NCBI GenBank assembly: GCA_963575745.1
Contig: CAUYUJ010014209.1
Coordinates: forward strand, 148,801-212,800
Reading direction: 5' to 3'
DNA from: Prorocentrum cordatum
Taxonomy: Eukaryota; Sar; Dinophyceae; Prorocentrales; Prorocentraceae
DNA: 64,000 nucleotides
Shown one piece after another: positions 31,905 through 42,254 of the stretch (the first letter of the stretch is position 1; the number at the start of each line of letters is the position of its first letter). Both the position numbers and the translations under genes were made by a program. The notes under the pieces are model-generated. The model was not told the origin of the DNA. It worked only from the letters and a program-made list of their open reading frames with translations, and searched no databases.

Positions 31905-33150
31905 TTGGTGGGGAGCCTGTTGGGTGAGTTCATCTTGGGGAGGGAACCAGTTGAGTACTGGGAGTGCTGTTGAAGACGGAGGCTGTGGAGTACTGGGTGT
32001 GGTGGTGGAGACGGAGGGGATTTAGTAGACAGATGCTTGTAAGTTCATGTTGAAAAAGGAGCCTGTTGAAAATTGGGAGTGTTGGAGACGGGAGCTGTGG
32101 AGTACAGGGTGTGGTGGTGGAGACGGAGGGAGTTGAGTAGAAGGATCTTTTCAAGTTCGTCTTGGGGATGGAGCCTGTTGAGTATTGGGTGTGGTGTTGG
32201 AGACGACGGCTGTGGAGTACTGGGTGCTGTGGTGGAGACGGAGGGAATTGAATAGAAGGATCTTGTCAAGTTCATCTTGCGGAGGGAGCCTGTTGAGTAT
32301 GTTTCGCGGGTTGTATTACGACGCCAAGCTCTGCGCAACCACTGGGTGACGGCACTGGGCCACATAAACGCGACCCGGGAACTGTGTGCGAGTACCGCAC
32401 GTCTGTACACTAGTGTACTAATCATTTGCAGGTCGACTTGTGTCCCCGTCCAGGCGCCACAGCGAGAGGCGGCGGAAAGCACCGTAGAGCCTGAAAAGTA
32501 CTCAAGACCAGCCTTTCCAAGGTCACCCAGAAGGCAGGAAGAGCGGCGAGGAGGAGGAAGAGGAGGAGGAACAGCCGACCCTCATATGATATGAATTTGT
32601 TGTGAAACGTATCCTGCATGCGGTCGCACAGAAAATTGCTTTCTGGCACTTCCCGAAAGGCCCAGGCGGCCACATCGAGAATCCCAACGAATCATGAAAC
32701 AGGAGAGAGGAAGACGAGGAGGGAAGGGGAGAAGAGAGACAGGAGGCTGTGGAGTGGTATGGTCTGGTGGTGGAGACGGAGGGAGTTGAATAGAAAGCTC
32801 TGTTCAAGTTCGTCTTGGGGAGGGAGCCAGTCGAGTACTGGGAGTGCTGTTTGAGACGGAGGCTGTGGAGTACTGGGTGTGGTGCTGCACACGCAAGGAG
32901 TTGGGTAGAAGGATCTGTTCGAATTCATGTTGGGGAGGGAGCCTGTTGAGCATTGGGTGTGTTGTTGGAGACCGAGGCTTTGAAGTACTGGGTGCGGTGG
33001 TGGAGACAGAAGGAGTTGAGTGGAAGGATATGTTCAGACTCATATTGGGGATGGAGCCTGTTGGATAGTGGGAGTGGTGATGGCGACGAAGGCTGTGGAA
33101 TACTGGGTGTGGTAGCGGAGACGGAAGGAATTAGTAGAAGAATAGGGGAG
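31905..33150 (+). repeat. About 115-bp tandem repeat, interrupted by a 440-bp insertion
   Basis: ggagcctgttgagtattggg and close variants occur at about 31911, 32059, 32169, 32285, 32822, 32938 and 33053, with spacing of 110-116 bp. Each unit also has gtggagtactgggtgtggtg, gtggagacggagggagttga and gtagaaggatcttttcaagt. The array is broken between 32300 and 32740 by unrelated sequence (starting tttcgcgggttgtattacga, including a short GGA run at 32550), after which it resumes. Confidence 0.9.
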
Positions 33151-33351
33151 CTGGTAGAAGCGGCTGCACCTGCAAGGGGCGAGCATCGCTCCGAGCGGGA
33201 CCCGAACAACTCTTGAAAAAATGAGCCTCGAAAAATGAATGCGGAAACCGAACGAATGGAATATACATAAATATAATGAATGTCAAAATGCGGGGATCAC
33301 TGGTGCCTGCGGAAAGTGAAATACAGATATCGCTCTCACAGAACAGATACG

Positions 33352-33412
33352 GTGTGTGTATATATATATATATATACCTGCCTGCCTCTCTCTCTCTCTC
33401 TCTCCCCCCCTA
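33352..33412 (+). repeat. (TA)n then (CT)n microsatellites
   Basis: gtgtgtatatatatatatat at 33354-33376, and ctctctctctctctctcccc at 33386-33407. Confidence 0.95.
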
Positions 33413-33749
33413 TGTGTGTCGCTCCCTCTCTCCACCTATACGCATTTACGCGAATGCCTACGGCTCTGCATGTACAAGCACATTACGCGCCCATACACAA
33501 GGCAACAGCCCTGTACACTCTATATGTATGCCCAGGGCACCGGCAAATGCATACAATAAATCGGAAGACGGATACAAACGTGTATGTATACAACTATAGC
33601 AAGCCTCCCTTTTTTTAATATTGCTGTACACAGTGTGAATACATACACTACGTCCCTCTGCGGCTGTCCTTTCTGGCCGACGCCGCATCGCCGCGCATTG
33701 TGGACATGTACGAGACCTACGCGCTAGAGACTGGGCCAGGTTGGGGAGA

Positions 33750-34330
33750 TGGAGGCGGGAGAGAAGGGGATAACAGTTGAATCGGGGACAGAGCAAAAGC
33801 ACAGTAGACGCAGTCTGGGAGGAGCAAGAGAGGAAGGGGGAGGAGGAGGAGGAGGAGGAGGAGGAGAAGGAGGAAGAAGAGGAGCAAACAGAGGAGGAGA
33901 AGGAGGGACAGGAGGAGGAACAGGCGAGGAGGAGTGGGAAGAGAGGGGCGAGGAGTGGACGTGTGGGCGTGGAGGGAGGATGGGCGGAGGGCGGAAGGGA
34001 GATGGAAGGAGGAAACGGGTAAGGGGAAGCGCGGGACGGGAACTATGCGGGGGAGCGGATGGGGGCCAGTGGTCGTGCTCGGGGGTGCGGTGGCGGTGGG
34101 GTGGCATTGGAAGGGGGCGCAGGGCTCTGGAAACGGAGTGGAGGAGGGACCTGACAAAGGGAGGGTGTGGGGAGTGGCTTGGACGGGAGGCGCGGGGGAA
34201 GGCGGCGAGGGAGATGAGGGCCTGAGGAGGGGCTCGAGAGTGGGAAGGGGAGGCAGGGAGAGGCGAGGTCGGAGGAGGGGGGAGAGGCAAGCTAGGTGCG
34301 CTCGCGTCAAATCTGGCGTCCTACCCCTCC
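33750..34330 (-). repeat. CT-rich segment, inverted copy; includes (GGA)n
   Basis: On the minus strand this matches 25560-25900 of the plus strand for several hundred bp. It contains a GGA block at 33835-33930 (TCC on the minus strand, equivalent to the TCC block at 25920-26000). Thus both the unique CT-rich part and the terminal trinucleotide run are shared, in inverted orientation. Confidence 0.75.
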
Positions 34331-34388
34331 CTCCCATCCCTTACCGCGGCGTAGATCTCCTCTCTGTTCGCACAATCGGATGTCGCAG

Positions 34389-34470
34389 CATGGCATAGAA
34401 TTACTTACATGGCATAGCATTACATGGCATAGCATGGTGTTGAAGATCAACGCGTAGCATGACATAGCAT
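34389..34470 (+). repeat. ATGGCATAGC decamer minisatellite
   Basis: catggcatagcattacatgg and variants, about eight imperfect copies. The last copies lead straight into the direct repeat at 34445. Confidence 0.8.
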
Positions 34471-34770
34471 GGCGTGGCGACGCAACAAAATGGGGGGGAA
34501 GGCTTCTGCGGCCCAAACTAGTCAGAGAACCGACACCGAATCACTTCCGATAGTTTTTTCGGGGGGGGGGGGGGGGGCATTTTCTAGAATTGGGGCCGAT
34601 TTGGAAGGACCGAAACCATGCCGTGGCATGGCGCTGGAAATAATGACGCCAGCGCTGCATCGGGACGAGCGGTAGCCCGAAAATGAGGCCAACGCTGCAG
34701 CGGGAGCACGATCCGGAACGAGCGGTAGCCCGAAACTGAAGCCAACGCTGCAGCGAGAGCATCACTTTTA
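34445..34770 (+). repeat. 320-bp direct repeat, copy 1
   Basis: Contains gcgtagc.tgacatagcatgg, ggcttctgcggcccaaa, cgaccgaatcactt-like text, a long G run, gcattttctagaattggggc, atgccgtggcatggcgctgg, aaataatgacgccagcgc, and a 54-bp subrepeat ending gagcggtagcccgaaa(a/c)tga. Copy 2 is at 34925-35250 in the same orientation. The pair is separated by an AT-rich tatatgtatataca-type microsatellite (34770-34920). Confidence 0.9.
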
Positions 34771-34924
34771 TCTATATATGTATATACACACATGTATATA
34801 TGTTTATACATGTGTATATACATATATATATATGATACATGTACATGTGTGTTATTTATTTATGCATGTATGTATATATACAGATATCTACACACATATA
34901 TATGTATATATATAAATATTAGGA

Positions 34925-35250
34925 CGCGTAGCCCGACACAGCACGGCGTGGCGACGTCCCGAAGTGTGGGGGGCTTCTGCGGCCCAAAATATCAACGAAT
35001 CGACACCGAATGTGGAATCACTTTCGATGTTTTTTTTTTCTGGGGGGCATTTTCTAGAATTGGGGCCTATTTGGAAGGACCGAGAATCATGCCGTGGCAT
35101 GGGCATGGCGCTGGAAATAATGACGCCAGCGCCGCAGCGGGAGCACGATTCGGGACGAGCGGTAGCCCGAAAATGATGCCAACGCTGCAGCGGGAGCACG
35201 ATCTGGAACGAACGGTAGCCCGAAAATGAAGCCAGCGCTCCAGCGAAAGC
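34925..35250 (+). repeat. 320-bp direct repeat, copy 2
   Basis: Same ordered blocks as copy 1, with the G run replaced by t(n)ctggggggcat and one additional internal subrepeat (ggagcacgat(c/t)(c/t)gga(a/c)cgagcggtagcccg appears two to three times). Flanked on the left by the ta/tg microsatellite. Confidence 0.9.
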
Positions 35251-35389
35251 TGCATTTTGGAGAAAAAATAACTCAAGCGAAAACCCGCTTCCCGGGAATC
35301 CTGCTCACAAATCAGTACACGGAGGGGGGCCAAGCATTTCCCGGACGCCGCCAGGAGAGAGAGGAGAGTAGTATTCCTAGTGTGTAATT

Positions 35390-35615
35390 GTAGAAGGAGG
35401 AGGAGGAGGAGGAGGAGGAGGAGAAACAAGGAGGACGGCAAAGGAGGAAGCAGGAGAGAGAGGAGGAGGAGGAGGAGGAGGAGGAGGAGGCGTAGAAGGA
35501 AAAGGAGGAGGAAGAAGAAAAAAGGGAAAACAAGGAGTGGAAGGGAGGAGACCAGGGATGAGGAGGATAAAGAGAGGAGGGGGGGAGAGAGAGAGAGAGA
35601 GAGAGAGAGCGCGCG
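35390..35615 (+). repeat. (GGA)n and (GA)n microsatellites
   Basis: GGA at 35395-35425 and 35455-35490, aga-rich to 35530, then (AG)n at 35585-35612. Confidence 0.9.
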
Positions 35616-35679
35616 ATGACGGTCCGGCGGGACCGGCCCTATGAGGGCGGCGCGGGGGGGCCGGAGCCCTCAGTAGTCG

Positions 35680-36480
35680 GCCTGGGACTGGTGGTCGATC
35701 TGGATAGAGGTGGTGTGGGGCGTCGGATGTTGGAGGCTGGATGTCTGGATGTTGATCTAGTGTAGTCTGGAGCCCAATGGGTGGACGTGGAAGTGGGAAG
35801 ACGGGTGCTGGAGGTCGATAGGTGGGGGTGGAGGTGGAAAATCGGATGCTGAAGGCTGGATGTCGGAGTGCTGAGCCGGTGGACGCTGGAAACTCGGATG
35901 CTGGAGATTGGGAGCCGGAGTGCTGAGCTGGTGGACGCTGGAGGTCGATAGGTGGAGGTGGAGGTGAAAGTCGGATGCTGGAGGCTAGAGGTCGGTGTGC
36001 TGAGCTGGTGGACGCTGAAGGTCGATAGGTGGAGGTGGAGGTGAAAGTCGGATGCTGGAGGCTGGAGGTCGGAGTGCTGAGCTGGTGGAGGCTGGAGGTC
36101 GATGAGCGGACGTAGGACTGCAGAGTCAGAGGTCAGATGTTCGAGGTCGGAGCGCTGAGTTGGAGGTTGGTGGTCGGAAGGTAGAGGTGGAAATGGAAGT
36201 CGGATGCTGGGCGAAGTCGGATGCTGGAGGCTGGAGGTCGGAGTGCTGAGCTGGTGGACGTTGGAGGTCGATAGGTGGAGGTGGAAGTGGAAAGTCGGAT
36301 GCTGGAGGCTGGGGGTCGGGGAGCTGAGCTGGTGGGGAGTGGGGGGGCCATGGGAGGCCAGAAGTCGATAGGTGGAGGTGGGAGTGGGCGTCGTAAGCGG
36401 ATAAGGGTGGGAATGCAGAATCGGGAGGTGGAGGTCGGAAGTTTGAGGCCGGCGTTCGGGTCCAGCTTGTTGTGGATCAT
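35680..36480 (+). repeat. Degenerate repeat with GGAGGTCGATAGGTGGAGGTGG unit
   Basis: The words ggaggtcgataggtggaggt, gtcggatgctggaggctgga and gtgctgagctggtggacgct recur about seven times, at spacing of 75-130 bp. Decayed tandem array. Predicted minus-strand Pro/Ser/Thr-rich protein is repeat translation. Confidence 0.85.
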
Positions 36481-36489
36481 CTGCAAGAC

Positions 36490-37210
36490 GGAACCGGAAT
36501 CGGAGCCGAAGAAAACGAAGCTGGAGAATGTGATGATGGTCTGGTCGGCGTAACGAAACGGCACGTACATGTGAACAGAAAATAAAAACTGTTACGTGCT
36601 GATGAGAATCATCACTCGTAGGCGTGGGCGCAATTGTCCGAATCCATGTACCGGCGCATGTGTTGTAAGAAAAAGTGTCCCTGATGGTCCCACCATGTCT
36701 GATTCTGTGCCAGTTCCCACCACTGTGTTTCGCAATCGTTAATATGATTGCTACGCAAATAAGATACGATGTCGTCTTCCCAACACTTTCGTTGCCCTCC
36801 GTGTCTGCGAAAAGCTGGTCGTGAGTCGTGTACGCTGGGGTCCCAGGTCGCACTCAGACGAGTCCATCGCTCAATATCGTGATTGGCGGCTCGTGCTGCA
36901 AAATTCCACTTTCTCTTAAAGTATACATCAGTCCATTCGTCGACCTATGCGCGCTTCGCAAGAGCCACAGCGGTGGATGTACTTCTTCGTAGGAAGTGGA
37001 CCCATGATTCCATGTCGTCGTCATCATCTTCGCTGTGGTTTTGGCTGCGTTGCTCGGTGCAGGCGTCGGTGCTGGTGCCAGCGCTGGTGTCGGTGTTGTT
37101 GCTGTCGGCGATGGTGATGAAACTGCTGTCGGTATCATTTGTCTTTCTTCTGTGCTCGGTCGAGGTTCGTCTCCTCGGCGTCCCAATTACAAGCCTCAGC
37201 ATTTTCCTCT
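36490..37210. other. Unassigned lower-GC sequence
   Basis: A minus-strand frame at about 36850-36490 has ordinary composition (SVGKTTSYLICVAIILTIAK) and another has YADQTIITFSSFVFFGSDSG, but neither matches a family I know and no splice sites stand out. 37050-37120 is a small GTGTCGGTGCTG repeat. Confidence 0.35.
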
Positions 37211-37224
37211 GCGCCCGTCGTAAA

Positions 37225-37410
37225 GTGGGGAGAGAGGGGGGAGGGGAGGAGGGGAGGAGGGGGGAGAAGGAGGTGGAGGAAGAGGGAAGTGGAGGAAGAG
37301 GGAAGTAGGAGAGAAAAAGAAGGGGAAGATAGTGGGGAAAGGGAGGAGGAACCAGCGTCGGAACAACTCTGGCACCTACGGGAAGAGGAGGCGGAGGAGG
37401 AGGAGGACTA
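37225..37410 (+). repeat. Purine-rich GGA/GGGGA tract
   Basis: gggaggagggg, ggaggaagagggaagtggag and gaggaggaggactag words; strand-biased purine run. Confidence 0.8.
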
Positions 37411-37483
37411 GTGTAAACCCAGGACTCATCAACAATGTTGGCATATGGCATCCCTCCAAGCTCCCTCTTCACAGGCCCCGCTT

Positions 37484-37485
<2 letters not shown>

Positions 37486-37527
<42 letters not shown>
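37486..37527 (+). repeat. (TA)n microsatellite
   Basis: About 20 consecutive TA dinucleotides. Confidence 0.95.
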
Positions 37528-37532
<5 letters not shown>

Positions 37533-37794
37533 GCCCACTGGGGGAAGCCCTGTTGGAGGACAACTGTGTGAAAATCCTGACGCGCGCTAAAGCACCAGCC
37601 TCAGGACTTCAACGCCACGAGTCAAACTGACTGTTGCGTCTTGACGGTCCTGCACTGCGGACGAACATCATTCCTGGGCCTTCAACAGACTGCGAATCAA
37701 CGTAGCTGTTGCGCCCTGACAGGCATGAACCGCTCCAAAACATCGGCTCTGGCACGTTAACCAAAAAACTCATGAATGTATTGCAAATGTTTGA

Positions 37795-38000
37795 AACGAA
37801 TGTGCGCGGCACGAAAGCGATAAACACCTTTCGAAAATGAACCGCCCTCAATCCTTGAAACTCTGGCAACATCGTCAAACGAATGTGCGCGGCGATAAAG
37901 CGAGCGCCAGAGTTTGAATACCATCCGCCTTTAAATGCATGAAACCCTTGCAAAGTTTGGAAACAAATATGTGCGGCGCTAAAGCGAGAACCACATATTG
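37795..38000 (+). repeat. About 82-bp tandem repeat family, locus C (3 copies)
   Basis: gaatgtgcgcggcacgaaag, gaatgtgcgcggcgataaag and atatgtgcggcgctaaagcg start three successive units, each with a gagaaccaca or gagcgccaga block and accatccgcc-like text. More diverged than loci A (4725) and B (23420), but the same layout. Confidence 0.75.
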
Positions 38001-38159
38001 GACCCTCCATCTGGGCAACTGATGTCAGCTTGTAAGCTTCAGGCTCATAAGTGGTGAGGGCGTCTCAAGCAAACCGCCCAGCCCGCCATTCCGACTGGCC
38101 CCGGGGTGCGACAGGGAGGAGCTCTTCACAAGGAACAGGGATGGAGAAGGAGGAGAAAG

Positions 38160-38400
38160 AGGAAGAGGAGGAGGAGGAGGAGGAGGAGGAGGAGGGGGAG
38201 GGGGGAAACGGAGGATGAGGATCAGCGGCGCCAGGGCAAAGGGTAGCAGCAGCACCACCACGCCAAAAGGGGCAACGGCAGCAGCAGGCGGCACGCAGGC
38301 AGCAGCGCAGACCACGTCGTCGTCGTCGCCGACGACGTCGTCGCCGCCGCCTCGTCGTCGTCGGATCTACGCTCGGGAGCCTTTGTTCGCGCGTCGCGGC
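38160..38400. repeat. GGA, GCAGCA and CGT/CGC microsatellites
   Basis: GGA at 38165-38215, agcagc words to 38310, and cgtcgtcgtcgccgacgacg at about 38315-38365. The last is a palindromic-type trinucleotide stretch able to fold. Confidence 0.8.
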
Positions 38401-38744
38401 GGCGGCCCTGGCGACACGCCGTGCCCTACAAGCGAGTAGCGCGTGCGGAGTGGGAGGCTGGGACGAGCCCAGGACATCGACGCTTGGAAATGGGGACGTT
38501 GCTACACGGTCGCGCCGAAGCGTGGTGGGCCAGAACCACCGGAGCGACACGCTAAGCAACAGTTCCTGAGTGTAGCCAGCATCAAAAAAAGCAACCCCAC
38601 AAGCGGAGCCCTTTTATCAAACGCTCCTTGGGGAGGGCATCGGACAGGGCAAGGCTGTTCAGCAAACGCCCTGGACCATGTTCAGCAGGCACCGAAGATG
38701 GGGGCTGGGGTGGTTTTTGCTCCTGCTTGTCAGATGAGCAAGAG

Positions 38745-38840
38745 AAGCACAAACACAAACTCTAAGAGGTCCGCGCGGAGTTCTTGAACCGGCGCTGGAG
38801 GCGCCGCCAGGGAGGTGCAGCGCCAAGAGGAGAAGGGAGC
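38745..38840 (-). mobile_element. Partial introner-like element
   Basis: gcacaaacacaaactc, gaggtccgcgcggagttctt, accggcgctggaggcgccgc and cagggaggtgcagcgcc appear in the same order as in the element at 59213-59361. In minus orientation, GCGCGGACCTCTTAGAGTTT precedes GTGTTTGTGC, as at the intron ends at 59.2 and 61.6 kb. No flanking exon was found. Confidence 0.5.
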
Positions 38841-38864
38841 TCCCCATACCTCCTCTCTTAACGG

Positions 38865-39028
38865 GCGAAGAACGGTATAAAATTAATTTTTTGTTGTCGG
38901 GGGCGCCTGTCCCTGGGCGGCTGGAAAGTTTATACCCCTACGGTGCCACCGTAAGGGTATAAACTTTCCAGCCGCCCAAGGACAGGCGCCCCCGACAGCA
39001 AAAAAGTTGATTTTATACTGTTCTTCGC
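38865..39028. mobile_element. Near-perfect fold-back element with about 81-bp arms
   Basis: The left arm begins gcgaagaacggtataaaatt and the right arm ends aattt/gattttatactgttcttcgc. Both arms share gtcgggggcgcctgtcc, gggcggctggaaagtttata and ccc(c/t)tacggtg, meeting at cggtgccaccg with almost no loop. Only a handful of mismatches, so it is recent. It is a clean copy of the family seen decayed at 20917-21001. No ORF: a non-autonomous MITE-like element. Confidence 0.9.
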
Positions 39029-39404
39029 TCGCTGACTCTCGCTGCGAAAGTATCGGTCGCTGGCGGCCCTCGCCGGGCCTCCGGCGACCGAGAACTTACT
39101 TGGCAGCTCTCGGCCGCTGGAGGGTCTCTTTAAATTCTCGGTCGCTGCGGTCCTTGCCGGGCCCTAGGGCCGTGAAAAGACGACTCGGGAAGAACAGCCA
39201 GTCCAGAGGGAAAGAGGCCAAGACCCGCGGGGGTCCATGTGTTTCTTTCAGTCCTGTTGAATGGTAACAATATTCAACCAACAATAGGAATACTGATAAC
39301 ATGATCAGTAATCATCACACATTAAATTGAACTAATACTACAATCTTCATATACGAATCGGAATCGCAATAAAAATAGTGTTAATCAAGCTGGTAACTAA
39401 GTAT

Positions 39405-39520
39405 AGCAGCAGCAACGGCGACAACGACAACAACAAGAACAACAACAACGACAACGACAACGACAACGACACAAACAGCACCAACAACAACAATAACAAC
39501 AATAACAACAACAATTACTA
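39405..39520 (+). repeat. (AAC)n-type microsatellite
   Basis: acgacaacaacaagaacaac and cgacaacgacaacgacaacg runs. Ends at 39520 in caacaattactag. Confidence 0.9.
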
Positions 39521-39539
39521 GCACGTGGGGACACACCGT

Positions 39540-40250
39540 TCTCACCAGTGCCAGGGTTTTCATAGGAGGCGGGCAATACCCCCACTTTGTGGGGGGGCCG
39601 GTTCAAGCTCTACCAAATTTCCAAACGACTCTTCGCCACCACCCACACCCAGCTTCCCGCCCTATGACGTTCGGACACTTCACTTCGTGGCATGCGGACG
39701 ACCGTGGCTACTATTCAGGGCCCCGCGGCCGACGACGACGGCGTGCGCGCGCGAAGAAAAAACGAATGTGTCCCGCATGGTATTATTTGACAGGGATGAT
39801 GGCCCTGGCAGGTGCGCAACCGTTGTTGCAGAAGTTCGAAAAAGTTGCTCGCAAAAGCCCGTTTGACAGAAATGTTTAAAAAGTGTTGGGTTTCCTACGA
39901 ATCCGCAAGAGCGCGCGGGATGAAATTTTGACATGTTTTTTTGAAAAACCATTGGTTTTTTGATGTTTTTATGTTAAAATCGCTACGAAAACTAAGGTTT
40001 TGGAAGGATTTCGTCTTGCGCGCGCGAATGTCCACTTTACCTTATTTGTTGCAAGGGATTCTTGAAGTTTGGTTATGTTAGAACAAGAAATGTCCACTTT
40101 AGCTTATTTTTTGCAAGGGAAAACCGATCGTAACAACACAACCGGATCTGGATCACATCGTTTTACCTGGGACTTCCTCACGAAAATGATGAAAATGTGG
40201 CTGCGGCCTAGGCGCGGCGGGGGGGGCGCGCACCAGGGGTCCCAACAATA
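39540..40250. other. Unassigned, partly AT-rich
   Basis: The stretch 39860-40130 is unusually AT-rich for this window (ttttttgaaaaaccattggt) and includes a duplicated phrase: gaatgtccactttaccttat..ttgcaaggga at 40027 and gaaatgtccactttagctta..ttgcaaggga at 40087. No gene recognised. Confidence 0.5.
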
Positions 40251-40269
40251 ATTATTCTTAAGAAGAAAT

Positions 40270-40318
40270 AATGTTCAACAACAACAACAACAACAGCAAC
40301 AACAACAACAACAAAAAT

Positions 40319-40400
<82 letters not shown>

Positions 40401-40442
40401 CCAACAACAACAACAACAACAACGCTAGCAACAACAACAAAA
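40270..40442 (+). repeat. (AAC)n microsatellite, about 170 bp
   Basis: Long pure run of AAC/CAA trinucleotides, interrupted by aaaaataa at about 40312 and gctagc at about 40424. Purest large array in the window after the CAT block. Confidence 0.97.
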
Positions 40443-40449
40443 AACGCGG

Positions 40450-41080
40450 CGTCGGAGGTGCGGCTCGGGCGAGAAGCGCTCCGACAACAAGCGGCCGCCC
40501 GCTGAGTCGGGGTCGTACGGCGAGCCCCCCCCCCCGCCCATGGACCCCAGAATTCTCGGCGTCCAAGACCTCGGTTCGAGGACCCGTTGCTGCAAGGGCC
40601 TGGGCCTACCTCCTCCTTCTCAATGCAGGTAGACCAATGACACTGTTGGATCCAGATTCTGAATCGCCGGAGAGGTTCAAGGTGGTTAATTGGCGTCGAG
40701 TCCGCATCCAAAGACGAGGTGAGCTCCGACGACTCGACTAGTGCGCGTTCCACAGCCAGCTCTTTCCGAATCGGTGTCACACGAACTGGAAACCTCCTCC
40801 CGGCTCCAGCAGTTCGGAACGACAGTCGGGCCGGCTGGCTAGAGTCAAGGGTCGACCTCTGGACCTCCCCCGGGTTGGCGTTCCAGCCAGCCTTCGAGGC
40901 GCACCCACCCGTGGTCACAGGGCCGACCCAGGAGCGCAACGAGAGCCATCAGAAACGCATGGAAACCGCGATCCTCGAACCTCGATCCAATGGTGCGTCT
41001 CTCTCGAGTCGCCAGAGGCTGGCTGGGGGTTTATATATATGGTGTCGAAAGATCTCGACGACGGGAGCACCGACTTGGAG
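40450..41080. other. Unassigned sequence
   Basis: A minus frame reads AVERALVESSELTSSLDADS and a plus frame reads SFRIGVTRTGNLLPAPAVRN over the same bases. Neither is clearly coding and no family is recognised. Confidence 0.4.
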
Positions 41081-41119
41081 CCCCGTCCACTGCTCCGAGG
41101 CCGTGGGCTCTTTCATCAA

Positions 41120-41465
41120 AAAGGCCTCATCCTCCTCCTTCTGCTCCTCCTCCTCCTCCTCCTCGGTGAGCGGCGATTGGAGGGGAGAGGGGATAGCATG
41201 GAGGATGGCATGTCGGCCTCGAGTTCCTGGGCACTCCTTATACTCCCACCTCGCCCTCACTCCATCCGCCTCCTCTGCCTCTTCCTCCTCCTCCTCCTTC
41301 TCCTCCTCATCCTCCTCCTCCTCCTTCTCCCCCTCCACGTCTGTCCTCCTCCTCCTCATCCTCCTCATCCTCCGCCTCTTCTTGCCTAAATGATTATCCT
41401 CCTCCCCCTCCGCCTCCTCTTCCTCATCCTCCTTTTCCTCCTCCTCCTTCTCCTTTTACTCCTTT
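41120..41465 (+). repeat. (TCC)n microsatellite blocks
   Basis: TCC/CTC blocks at 41130-41165, 41270-41400 and 41400-41465, separated by short unique sequence. Confidence 0.9.
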
Positions 41466-41589
41466 TGCTACCCTGAGATCCAACGTCATGATAAAATTGC
41501 AACACCATCGAAAATTCGACCGGCGCCCTGGACCCCATCTTCCTGCTGCATTATTCGAGCTGGGCCGATCTACGCGCGAAAAAATGCGA

Positions 41590-41677
41590 CATTGTCGCAA
41601 CGTGGCTCCCCTGAGGTCTAGACCTCTGTCCTGATCACCCTGAACTGATTTCTGACGGACCCAGGGCCCGATGCGGA

Positions 41678-41680
<3 letters not shown>
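41590..41680 (+). repeat. Dispersed repeat D, copy 2
   Basis: cattgtcgcaacgtggctcc, cctgaggtctagacctctgt, ctgatttctgacggacccag and ggcccgatgcgg in the same order as the copies at 20450, 43955 and 60135. It ends in an ACG microsatellite. Confidence 0.65.
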
Positions 41681-41716
<36 letters not shown>

Positions 41717-41790
41717 GACGACGACGGCGGCGACGACGACGACGAAGGCGGGGACGACGAAGAGGACGACGGCGGCGGCGGCGGCGGGGG
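41670..41790 (+). repeat. (ACG)n/(GGC)n microsatellite
   Basis: gacgacgacgacgacgacga repeated to about 41765, then ggcggcggcggcgg. A complementary GTC/TCG run follows at 41870-41945, so the two arrays can pair as a giant imperfect hairpin around a 90-bp unique segment. Confidence 0.95.
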
Positions 41791-41869
41791 CGGCAGCGGC
41801 GGGGGCGGAGGGGTGGGCGGGCTGCCCGTAGCAGCGGGGCCACTCCGCTGCTCGAGGAGCTGCTTTCCT

Positions 41870-41872
41870 GCG

Positions 41873-41944
<72 letters not shown>

Positions 41945-41945
41945 T
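41870..41945 (+). repeat. (GTC)n microsatellite
   Basis: cgtcgtcgtcgtcgtcgtcg with ccgccgccg in the middle. Reverse-complement type of the array at 41670-41765. Confidence 0.95.
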
Positions 41946-42019
41946 GGCTCTGGGGGCCGTCGGGGCCTCTTGGAACTCCTGGAGACACCTGGGGCCACGG
42001 GCCATTGTGTGAAAGAGGA

Positions 42020-42184
42020 GCACAGGGAGGAGGAGGAGGAGGACGAGGAAGAGGAGGAGGAGGAGGAGGAGGAGGAGGAGGAGGAGGAGGAGGGAGAGGA
42101 GGAGGAGGAGGAGGAGGGAGGAGGAGAAGGAGGAGGGAGAAGAGGAGGAGGAGGAGGAGGAGGAAGACGATGACGACGACGATT

Positions 42185-42222
<38 letters not shown>

Positions 42223-42250
42223 TACGACGACGACGACGACGACGACGAGC
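42020..42250 (+). repeat. (GGA)n then (ACG)n microsatellites
   Basis: GGA from 42025 to 42165, switching to gacgatgacgacgacgatta and pure ACG until 42250. Confidence 0.95.
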
Positions 42251-42254
42251 CCCA

